Assembly (NCBI GenBank): GCA_030704615.1
Contig: CM060733.1
Location: 34,350,001-34,414,000, forward strand
Direction: 5' to 3'
DNA length: 64,000 nt
Source of the DNA: Takakia lepidozioides
Lineage: Eukaryota; Streptophyta; Takakiopsida; Takakiales; Takakiaceae
A program made the translations under genes and the position numbers. Positions 34,211-43,466 of this stretch are shown here, piece by piece. The notes under the pieces are model-generated. The model searched no databases, was not told the origin of the DNA, and saw nothing but the letters and a program-made list of their open reading frames with translations. How positions within the stretch are numbered: the first letter of the stretch is position 1; every line of letters starts with the position of its first letter.

Positions 34211-34650
34211 GTGAGGGAGAGAGGAGAGGAGAGTGTTGGGATGAGGGCATGCTGGGGTTAGGCATTGCTTTAGCTTCTCTTCTCGTAGTTTCCACCCTCT
34301 CATTAGGCCAAGACCTTTCCGTAGGTGGAGGCAAGAGTCAGTCCGGGTTTGGGCTGGGGTGTCCTTGCAGGAGCAACACCGTGGAGTTGTTTTTGGTGTG
34401 GGGGAGTTGTCGTTCTGATTTCTTGTGTTTGGATCCCCTCCATACCTGCATGCTTGACTGTGCGCCATGCTAGTTTTGTGTGGGCGCTTGTTTTTATAGG
34501 TGATTGGTCCGGATTTGATCACCGGCCAGTCCTAGAGCATGCTGTCGATGGTGAGGTTGGGTGATGACCAGCCAGACCATCATTGTTTCTCCTGTGGTGA
34601 GGTTGGAGGTGATGACCAGCCAACCATAGGAGTGCTTGCGGTGGATGCAG
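34211..34650 (+). other. intron-like segment 2 in gypsy A leader, copy 2
   Basis: A 440-bp segment starts GTGAGGGAG after CATGCAA and ends GTGGATGCAG before GTACAGGTGTAGGC. Copy 1 reads CATGCAAGTCAGGTGTAGGC at 19937-19956, the product expected from exact removal apart from one missing A. It holds two copies of a GTGAGGTTGG...TGATGACCAGCC block. The polypyrimidine tract before the acceptor is weak. It looks like an intron in the transcript leader; an unrelated insertion with GT...AG ends is the alternative. Confidence 0.65.
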
Positions 34651-34756
34651 GTACAGGTGTAGGCTATGTTAGGAACTTAGTATTCCAAACCATAAGCCGC
34701 AACAGGTTCTCTACCCGGTTACCTTGTGGAGAGGGGGTTAGGGACATGTTCATGAC

Positions 34757-36213
34757 CGGTTGAGTGTCAACACGGAGGTGCCACTAGTTGCTGGGGACAG
34801 TGCCGGTTCGAGCACTAGCGATACTAGTGGGTACACGAGACGAGGTGTGCGGTTTAGGCCACCTTCACCTCCTGTGTCTTCCACGGAAGGTTCTGATTCG
34901 GATTGTGAATCAGGAGGACTCATACCGGCGGTGCAAGTTGTTTCTTTGCCATTGTTGTGGGACACAATGGAGGAGATGTATGGAGCTACCAAGGGGCCAC
35001 GAAGGTACTCTGGGGCGGTGGGCACCATCGAGTTGGATGATTTTATCCAAGAGTTTGATAGTTGGTGTGATTTGCAGCAAATGCGCAATCCACAACTATT
35101 TACGCCTTTCATGGCATGGAAGGGGCTGTTTCAGCACCTTGAGGGGCCGCCTATGGATGATTACCATGAGTTCAGGCGGGGGCATGAGGTTGAGATCAAG
35201 GAGTGGAGGATGTACTGGTCACCCGACTATGTCTCCATCACTAGGGGCACTAGAGCCACGAGGGCAGTGGCTACACCTGCCGCTGCACCGGCAGCTTCAG
35301 CAAGTAGCAGAGGGGACTAGTGGGACTGGTGGTACAGTAGCTACGACGTCCACCCAAGCCACTACCGCACCAGCACTAGTACCCGTGCCTGCCTTCAACC
35401 CTGTTGTGGAGTTCTTCGAAGAGAGTTGAGAGGGAACTACCAAGGGGTGAGGACAGAGAAGTTGCGGAGCTTGCAAGAGTTCCAACGGAAGCCGACCGAG
35501 AGCTTGAGGGAGGCTTTCACTCGCATGAGGCGCTTGATAAATGTAACCCAAGGGGTTACGGAAGCTCAGGCAGTCCAATTCTGGTATGGGATATTGGACA
35601 AGGAGCTGAGGAGAAGGGTGCGGGATGCAAACTCTCCTACAAGCGGCCCAACCCACCTTAGCAAATGTGTTTTTGCTGGCAGAGCGGATAGAGCTCAACA
35701 TGGTGGAGGAACGAGTGGTCATGGTGGGATTTGCTAAGGAGACACCACGGGGTAGTGGTGCTCCTAGCCAACCACTACCTCAACGTGCTCAAGGCAACAA
35801 GGGGGCTCAGGTGAAGCTCAGGGAAGGGCAGAGAGGACCTCAGATGCAGGGGTCTCTCCCTTCATTTGCTGGCCAACAACGGGCGGATGTGGGTGTGCTG
35901 GACATGTGGAGGACCCCATGTCAAGAAGGATTGCCCAGAGGGAGGCAAAAGGACGGCACATGCACAGCCTGCACAGTTGCAGTGTGGGCATTGTGGCAAG
36001 CACGGGCATGGAGAGGCCCAGTGTTATGGTTTGCATCCTGAGTTGCGCCCAGGCCAGTTCCAAGGGAACAATGGTGGCCGGGGGCGAGGTGGAGCAGCCC
36101 AGAGAGGACGAGGTGGCCAGCCACGAGGTGCAGGCCAAGGGCAAGCTCAACGTGGCCAAGGACGCGGAGGTCAGGGTGTTGACCAAGGCATGGCCAACCG
36201 GCTTCAGCAGCTA
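34757..36213 (+). pseudogene. gypsy A gag, copy 2
   Basis: Same layout as copy 1: acidic Ser/Pro-rich start, LDDFIQEFDSWCDLQQM segment, LQEFQRKPTESLREAFTRMR core (about 35470), knuckles CWTCGGPHVKKDC (about 35896-35937) and CGHCGKHGHGEAQC (about 35983-36024), and a Gly/Arg-rich tail. Frames change near 35320, 35425 and 35625. Here both knuckles lie in one frame (35866-36291), which is better preserved than in copy 1. Confidence 0.8.
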
Positions 36214-37665
36214 GAGCAGAGGCTCGCTGCCATGGCTACAGCTCAGGTGGTACCGGCTCTAAGGCCGGATGGTCCCACCTCCTGCTCCTGAGGGAGGAGA
36301 TATGGGAGGCATGGGATTCATGTGTGGAGCAGCACTACCACTAGTGCAGGTGGAGTCTGCTGCAGCCGTGACTCGAGGAGCAGCACGAGTTCCTGAGCCA
36401 CGAGGTGCAGAGGTGGAGTTGGATCCACAGCATGGGGAGGCAAGCCGTCAGGCTAGGCTTCCTCAGTCATTCACATTGGCGGAGACAGTGTCGACGCCAT
36501 CCATGGCACCTAGTTCTCGCCCGACTGTTACCGAGGCGGAGGTTACTATGCCATTGGGGAGAGCTACACGGGTAGCACCACTACCTAGTGTTGCCAAGGC
36601 TACGGCAGCTAGTGTGCTGCTAGGAGCGGCCACATCTGTGTGCCAGGCTCCATTGTTCTCGGCTACCATGATTGCGACGCCGGGGGTAAAACCAGCTGAG
36701 GTGTTCAGGCTGGCAGCTACACTCTGTGAGAGTGGGGAGGTTACTTCATCTTCTGCGGAGATAGTGGGAGGGTGTAGTGCCGGAGGGATCCTCGGATTTG
36801 AGGGTCAAGACTGCCACGGCGGCGCCATGGCAAAGCAAGCTGCCAGGTTGATGGAGCTGCCAGCTAGCCAGCCATTGAGCGCGCCATGGTGACACCTGAG
36901 TTGTCATGTTAGACAACCAGGATGGCATTTTCTGTTTGAGTGGACCGCAGGCAAGAGGTACCGGCCACTGCCGGGTCTTGTTGGACTCGAGAGCTCAGCC
37001 ATTGATGCTGGGCAGAGCTGCTATTGCAGGCTTGGGCCTCACGGAGGCGGATATGGAGCCTTGTCCTTTCCAGATACAGACGTCTCTGGGAGGATCGGAG
37101 CAGGCTTGGGGCATGACACGGCGTGAGTTGGCTATCAGACTACGGCCGGATCACCCTACAGATGGCTCAGTGATGCGAGCCAAGGCATTGTGACAGACAC
37201 AGTCTCATACGATGTCCTGGTTGGTGGGGGGCAGTGTTGTACCCCATGGGCTTCACCCTGGATTTTTGGGAGGAGTCAGCTTCCTATAGGCCTGCATGGC
37301 AGTCAGGGGAGGGCCGGCGTGTGCAGCTCCCTGTGACGTTCATAGGAGGAGTTGCGGTTGCCCAGCGAGGCAAGATGCCGACACTAGCAGCATTCACAGC
37401 GGCAGTGAGTTGGCCTAGAGAGTTGCTTGAGGGCAATGCTCATTCAGAGGATGTACCACCTCCGGGAGAGCAGGATGACATGTATGGTATGGTGGAGTTG
37501 CCTACCATGGTTGCTCAGACTCCATTGTGGGGCACGAGCAAGGATTTGCAGCGGGATGCTGATCGACGGGTGCAACAAGCCTGGGTGGAGGCTTTTGTAC
37601 CGTCAGGAGAGGAGGAGAGTGTGGGGATTGCACCAGGACCACCTCAATTGTCTCCATTGGACACC
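36214..37665 (+). pseudogene. gypsy A spacer and retropepsin, copy 2
   Basis: An Ala/Thr-rich linker (36269-36892) is followed by the protease block RVLLDSRAQPLMLGRAA (about 36975-37025). The active-site triplet is Asp-Ser-Arg instead of Asp-Ser-Gly through one base change, which would be expected to inactivate it. The region to 37665 leads into the methyltransferase in the 37234-38121 frame. Confidence 0.7.
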
Positions 37666-38720
37666 ACACCTATTGTGTGGCAGTATCCGGATGAAGGCAT
37701 TTGTCTTCTGGACTTGTTTGGCGGGATCAGCACCGGATTGGCTGCTGTGTTACAAGCAGGTGTACGAGTTCGGCGTTACCTGTATGTGGAGAGGGATGAG
37801 ACTGCACGACGCGTTTCACTTCGCCATGTTGCTCAGTTGGTGCAGCGGTACCCTGAGTTGTTGTCGGTGTCTGCAATTCGTGGATATCAGCAGGCCTTGC
37901 CAGCAGACATTTCGTTGCTGGGGGCGCAGGATTTGGAGCGGGTTGGCTCCATTGATCTGGTAGTGGCAGGTGGCCCTGCCAAGGGCATTCATCAGCCGGG
38001 CATGGCAATGGATTGCGAGACTCGAGGTCGGGTCTGTTTTGGGAGATGGTGCGGGTTTTGCGCCACTTGCAGCTTCATCAAGCTGTATCTCCAGCATACA
38101 TCTTGGAGAATGTGCCACTGATGGGCGATTCTCGGGCCAGGGTGATGGCCAGTGTGCATCAAGTCCGGTCGTGGCTTGGGTCAGCAGTGTTGCTAGATGC
38201 AGCTACAGTGGGGTCATGGGATCACGGCTCATCGTCCACGGCTATGGTGGACTAACTTGATGCCACCCGCACTGCTCAAGCGTGCATTTGATGGGGGTGC
38301 AGCGGCCAGCACATCTCACAGTGGATAACATTCTGGACACAGGGAGGCAGTCTCAGGTGTGAGACACGATGACCGTTCGCCTTTGGCAGTGGTCAACAAG
38401 GTGGGTCAACCACGAGCAGCATTACCTACACTGCTCAGCTTCCCAGGATCGCATGCTTTCCGGGATAGTGGACCTGGCCTCCTGTGGGATGCTCAGTTGC
38501 AGCAGTTAGTGGAGCCTAATGCTGACGAGCGTGAGCGGGCAATGGGTTTGGTACCACGGTGTCACCTGGTACCACGGCGGTGTCGTCTCTTTCTGAGGCA
38601 TCACGTCGTCAAGTGTTGGGGCAAGCAATGGATCTCAATTGCTTGACCTGGATTATCAGCTTGGCTCTGGCTGAGCAACGCAGAGTGCGGAGTACACTTC
38701 CCTCAATGGTCTCTCTGCCT
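37666..38720 (+). pseudogene. DNMT3-like cytosine-5 DNA methyltransferase domain, gypsy A copy 2
   Basis: Motif I and its SAM-binding surroundings are intact and in one frame (LLDLFGGISTGLAAVLQAGV, about 37696-37755), followed by YLYVERDETARRV, which matches the acidic residue after strand 2 of the fold. A one-base deletion just before the catalytic loop (near 37970) turns the PCQ motif into GPAK in the running frame; the Cys codon is still present out of frame at 37977-37979. Motif VI (codons 38106-38114), a disrupted motif VIII (about 38215-38250) and motif X (about 38614-38655) follow in other frames. Same domain as copy 1, with complementary damage. Confidence 0.88.
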
Positions 38721-39049
38721 ACCGAGACGGTACAGGCAGTGAGGGGGCGAGCATGTGAGGACCACGGGGTGCATGCATCCATGGCACACGTGGGAGGTGC
38801 TCGAGGTTCAGAGGGAGTTGGCAGCCAAGGCGGCTGTGATGGATGAGGTTGGGGATTCTTCTCGGGTTGAGGAGGTCCTCAAGGATGAGATGATGGGGCA
38901 GGATGAGGCCTTGTCATTGACTGAGCAGGCAGGGAGTACTGCTCAAGAGGTTGCAACATAGCAACCACTGGACGCGTCCTCTACCTCTAAGCCCACTGGA
39001 CTTAAGGTTGCAGTTACGGAGGACAATTGGGAGCCTGACATTGGACCCA

Positions 39050-40440
39050 TTGTCACCGGAGGAGAGAGACGACGTATACGGCGGTTCCTGAGGGCTTACA
39101 GGAATTGCTTTGCCTTCAGTTTGAAGGACTTGGGAGCACTGAAGGGTCAAGAGATCCGTATTGAGTTGGCCACTGACACGCCAATCTTTCGGAGACCCTA
39201 TAGATACAGTGACATGGAGAGGTCTTTGATTCAGATGAGGACTCAAGATCTCTGGGAGGCAGGTTTGGTGAGCTCTCTGGTGGAGAGTATGCTTCAGCCA
39301 CAGTGATGCCAGCCAAGAAGGATGTCTATGGCAATTGGACGGAGAGACGTATGTGCGGTGATTACCGGCCTGTAAATCGTCAGACCAAGTCCGATAAGTA
39401 TGCCATGCCAACACCAGAGGAGATCTTTGATGCCATCGGGCATGCTAAGCCTTTAGCATTTGGATTTACGATCCGGATATCACCAGTTGCCAATCAAGGA
39501 GGCGGACAAGCAGAAGACGCATTCTGGGGGATCAATGAGCACGGCAAGGATTGCCTATATCAGTGGCGGTTCTTACCATTTGGGCTTAAGAATGCTCCTG
39601 CAGAGTTCAGAGAGTCATGGATAGGATTCTAGCAGGGGGTGGACTTTGCTCGGTGCTACATAGATGACATCATCATCTTTAGTGTTACGATGGAGGAGCA
39701 TGAGAGACACCTTCAGGTGGTATTGGAGCGCTTGAGAGCGCACGGATTGAAGTTGCATCCGGGGAAGTGCAAGTTTTTCCACAACCAGATTGAGTATCTG
39801 GGTCACATGATATATCCTGGAGGATTGGGGGTACAGCAGACTAAGGTAGAGGCCATTGCACAAATTCCACGCCCCACGGATGTGAGCCGAGTTCGAGCTT
39901 TCATGGGGTTGGCAAACTATTATAGACGGTTTGTCAAGGGATTTAGTACCATTGCAAAGGCTCTAACCAAGCTGACCAAGGTGGACCAGGAGTGGCAGTG
40001 GGAAGATGAGCAGGAACGAGCTTTTCAAGAGCTCAAGGCGAGGTTGACCTCGGCGCCTATCCTGAGACGACCTATCAGGGGGCGTCCCTTTCAGCTGCAT
40101 ACGGATTGGAGCATGCTGGGGCTTGGAGCGGTGCTCACACAGGTGGATGATGAGGGAAGAGAGTTTGTAGTGGCTTACACTAGCCGCTCGAACAACGCTG
40201 CAGAGGCTAAGTACAGCTCATATGAGGGAGGAGAGTGCTTAGCTGCAGTGTGGGCCGTGGCACACTTCAGGTGCTATCTATACGGCAATCTTTTCACCCT
40301 TGTCAAGATCAACCAGCCACTCAAGTGGTTGATGGAGTCAGACAAGCTTACGGGGAAGCTTGCACGGTGGGCACTCATACTCCAGGAGTATGACTTTCAG
40401 GTTGTGCATCGACCGGGTTTGGTCAATCGGGATGCGGATG
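39050..40440 (+). pseudogene. gypsy A reverse transcriptase and RNase H, copy 2
   Basis: RT fingers (IFRRPYRYSDMERSLIQMRT, about 39182) and MPAKKDVYGNWTERRMCGDY lead to the motif A region near 39465, where one base is missing compared with copy 1. The YIDD box is at 39657-39668. From there a 315-codon frame (39639-40586) runs unbroken through FMGLANYYRRFVKGFS, RNase H HTDWSMLGLGAVL and the tether to integrase. The third RNase H motif reads VKINQPLKWL rather than VTDHQPLKWL. Confidence 0.9.
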
Positions 40441-40779
40441 GATTGAGTCGCAATCCATGCATGAGCCAGCAGGATGACACTGGAGCTCGGTGGCATGGTG
40501 AGACGGACGAGGAGATGGTGCCGGGATGGCACGCATCTGCATTTTGTGTATCTTGGCATCGGGAGGTCAGATTGGACCTACAATAGGGATGACTGTAGAC
40601 GGAGTGTCTGAGGACCCTGAGGCTAGTGATGAGCTAGTGGTGCCAGAGATATACATGAGGATTCGGCTGTGTTAGACTACCTCCGCACGGGAGACACGGC
40701 AGCCATTGTGACTGCCAGGACAGGGATCGGATCCTGCAACGAGCCAAGAGGTTCAAGTGGGAGGGGATACACCTACTTC

Positions 40780-42180
40780 GAGTGTGGGAGAATGGTCGGG
40801 TGAGGATTGTGCCTCACCCCACACAGCGTGCACGGTTAGTGCGGCATGCCCATGAGGAGTTGGGGCATTTTGGAGTGCGACGCACTCACAGTTTACTGCA
40901 GGGGCAGTATTGGTGGCGTGGTATGCATACAAAGGTGCAACAGTTCGTGGCTAGGTGCATGGTGTGTGACAGGGTGTGTGCTTCATTCAACGCCCCTACA
41001 CCACAGTTGCATCCTTTACCAATCATGGGATTGGGCTACAGGTGGAGTCTTGACTTCGCAGGACCGTTGCCACTGACTATGCGCCACCACAGATATGTGT
41101 TGGTGATGGTGGAGCACTTCTCCAAGTGGATTGAGTTGGTTCCATTGCCTGACAAGGCTAGTGAGGGGCTGCGTATGCATTCTTGGATCGTGTGCTTAGC
41201 CGATTTGGTGCTCCAGCTGAGGTACTCACGGACCAAGGGAGAGAGTTTTTGGGGGAGTTTCAGGCTTTGTGTGATAAAACCTTGATAGACCACCGCACCA
41301 CTTCTCGAGATCATCCTGAGGCCGATGGCTTAGCAGAGAGAGTTGTTCAGACGGTGAAGAGGGGTTTGCGCAAGTATGGCTTGCAGAAGGGACACCTAGG
41401 AGATTGGGATCTTCCGGTTCCTTGGTTAGCCATGGGCTACAGGTTCAGCAAACAAGCATCACTTGCCTCCTTCTCACCATATTTCCTTCTCTTTGGCCGA
41501 GAGCCGGATTTGCCTGCAGCCATTCGTAGGGACACTGCTCCAGTCCTTAACCTTGACGATCCGGACGTGTGGGTACGTGCATGTGATCAGCGTGCAGAGT
41601 TGTTCAAGAGAAGAAGAATACAAGCACAAGCTCATGCGAGCTCACAAAGCTGAAGCATAAACTCATGCATATATAACCTCATCACTCAAATACAAGTCAA
41701 GCCAAGTGCACCCCACGCCATGGGGAATCCACACTACGGCGCCATAGCTAGGCGCGGTGAGGCTCAACTCGAGAAAGATGAGCCTTCCGCGCTTGCCGTG
41801 AAGATAACCACTCCAGGGCCTAAATCTGCCTTGACCCCTGGATTGACACTTGGGCCAATCCCAAATGTCAATATGTAAAAGCTAGCTATTTTCTAGCTAG
41901 TTTCACACTAGTGGTAAAATAACTTGACAGCTGTCGTGCACATACATATCGCTACACAACTACATTGCTGTCCAAACCATGCCCATGGCTTTTGAGAACC
42001 ACCGTGATACGTTGAGGTATGCCACTATACGTGGTGGAGGATATCGTCCTTGGGTTCGGAGGTTTAGCCCTGGTGACTATGTTTATTTGCAGCAGACTGC
42101 TCCTACGACTCTGGATGTTACTGCAGGGCGTGTTATTCTGAGGGTTCGAGAGGTGTTGCCCTCAGGGGTCCTGATCTTGG
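40780..42180 (+). pseudogene. gypsy A DDE integrase, copy 2 (interrupted)
   Basis: An intact zinc-binding domain and the first core Asp lie in one frame (40782-41285), and the second Asp (VLTDQGREFLG) and Glu (ADGLAERVVQ) in the next (41183-41653). After DQRAELF the frame runs into the inverted segment 41605-41976, then resumes with RDTLRYATIRGGGY and GDYVYLQQTAPTTL (41979-42180). Confidence 0.88.
41605..41976 (-). repeat. inverted gypsy A end-junction segment
   Basis: Read on the minus strand, this 372-bp piece gives about 47 bp matching the extreme 3' end of gypsy A (GGACAGC...GCACGACA), then GC, then TGTCAAG (at 41929) and about 325 bp matching the extreme 5' end, stopping at TTGTATTCTTC. 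It thus joins the two outer ends of the element, in inverse orientation, inside the integrase of copy 2. Copy 1 has no insertion here. Confidence 0.85.
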
Positions 42181-42291
42181 AGGGTCGGGATGGCATGACT
42201 TGGAAGGACCATGTGCGTAATTGTGCGCCATGTCACCTTCCCAATATCGATGGCAGAGTTGACCCAAACTTGGCAGTGGTACCTGTAGGTT

Positions 42292-42440
42292 TGAGGTGCA
42301 TGCTTTGTGGGTCTGCCAAAGGGGCAGCCACCATGCTGGTGTGTGATCGATGCTCAACGGGTTGGCATATGGGATGTTTGACACCACCTCTTGAGAAGGT
42401 TCCTGACGGAGATTGGTTGTGTCCACACTGCTTGGGATAG
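42292..42440 (+). CDS. C-terminal PHD finger, gypsy A copy 2 (domain intact)
   Basis: An unbroken domain of about 48 residues ends the polyprotein (stop 42438-42440). Ligands: CMLC, VCDRC, GWHMGC, LCPHC, i.e. Cys4-His-Cys3 with the PHD-typical Trp two residues before the last Cys pair and the PPL and DGDW signatures. Such fingers read the histone H3 N-terminus, and the Asp/GDWxCPxC pattern is common in readers of unmodified H3K4; the specificity here is an inference. It lies about 60 residues after the integrase C-terminal segment, in the place of a chromodomain. Confidence 0.9.
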
Positions 42441-43023
42441 TGGCAGTGGACATGACTGGAATCAGCTAACAAGACATGGGAGGCCAAGCTCATAGGAGTC
42501 AATACATGAGATCCCAAGCTCAAGTTCACAGGTTGCAAGACGACGACTAACGATGGGGCAACTCTTGCACCCGGCCTCTTGATCTATCGAGTTTGAGTGT
42601 AGTAGGGATAGTGGTGGAGGACTTAGTGAGGCTATGGTCACTATCACATCTTGTGGCTACCTGGAATTAGAGGGACCTAAGCACCAGCTAGGGGGGCGAT
42701 TGTGTGGACTAGTGACTGCCATAGTGGGCAGCATAGTGGCAGCCTAGTGACTGACTAGTTGTAGCCTAGTGGTTGGACTAGTGGCTGGACTAGTGGTGGA
42801 CTAGTGGTATACTAGTGTGTGGTGTGTACATGTGTTGTGTGGACTAGTGACTGCCATAGTGGGCAGCATAGTGGCAGCCTAGTGACTGACTAGTTGTAGC
42901 CTAGTGGTTGGACTAGTGGTTGGACTAGTGGTGGACTAGTGGTATACTAGTGTGTGGTGTGCACATGTGTTGTGTGGTTTTGGACAGCGATGTAGTTGTG
43001 TAGCGATATGTATGCGCACGACA
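42441..43023 (+). repeat. gypsy A 3' terminal region with 135-bp duplication, copy 2
   Basis: The purine tract AGGGGGGCGA (42690-42699) is followed by two tandem units starting TGTGTGGACTAGTGACTGCC at 42701 and 42836, each rich in GGACTAGTGG. The element ends GTATGCGCACGACA at 43023. Copy 1 has a single unit. Confidence 0.8.
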
Positions 43024-43027
43024 TAAG

Positions 43028-43466
43028 CATAACTGCTCATGCTTACTCTCCACTCATCTTCTTTTTTCCTGATGCTTTCACTATCAATCGTGGTTGGTCA
43101 GTAGTCCTCGATCACCATTCTCTGGAACACAAAGTCCTGCTAGGCTCGTTGGAAAAATCTATTTCCATTTTCTCTGAAAAGGCTGCTTGCTTCCTGTCCT
43201 CTATTCTTGCTTGGGAGCTTCCTGTGGAGGAGCTGTTTATGCTGATTGATAACAAAAGTCAATTCTTAGAACTAGACTCTTTGAGTAAAAGAAAGAGGTC
43301 TAGGCAGATTTTTGTTTGGAAGCTACATTTGATCCTCCCTCTACCTGAGGGCTTTAAGTGGATCAACACATTGCAGCCCTCTGATAAGAAAACCAAGTTC
43401 CGCTTTGCTCCCACCTGGCCATCAAATTGCCAAGACATGGCGGGCCATATCAATGCGGTTACATGA
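43028..43466 (+). pseudogene. LINE ORF1, C-terminal part
   Basis: The frame continues ORF1 beyond the gypsy A insertion: SPLIFFFPDAFTINRGWSVV to the stop at 43464-43466. The ORF1 TGA overlaps the ORF2 ATG (ATGA, 43463-43466), a coupling arrangement known in non-LTR elements. Confidence 0.75.

Larger units (their letters stand above)
30985..43023 (+). mobile_element. gypsy A copy 2: methyltransferase- and PHD-carrying Ty3/gypsy-type element
   Basis: A 12.0-kb element from TGTCAAG to CACGACA, flanked by TAAG at 30981-30984 and 43024-43027, inserted in LINE ORF1. It has the same domain order as copy 1. Differences: two extra GT...AG segments in the leader (31521-31677 and 34211-34650), a shorter minisatellite, an inverted end-junction piece in the integrase (41605-41976), and a 135-bp tandem duplication in the 3' region. 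No LTR pair is present. Confidence 0.9.

Noticed and set aside
16458-43023. DIRS-type classification of gypsy A
   Set aside because: The inverted junction piece resembles a DIRS internal complementary region, but the element has a DDE integrase, 4-bp duplications and no visible tyrosine recombinase.
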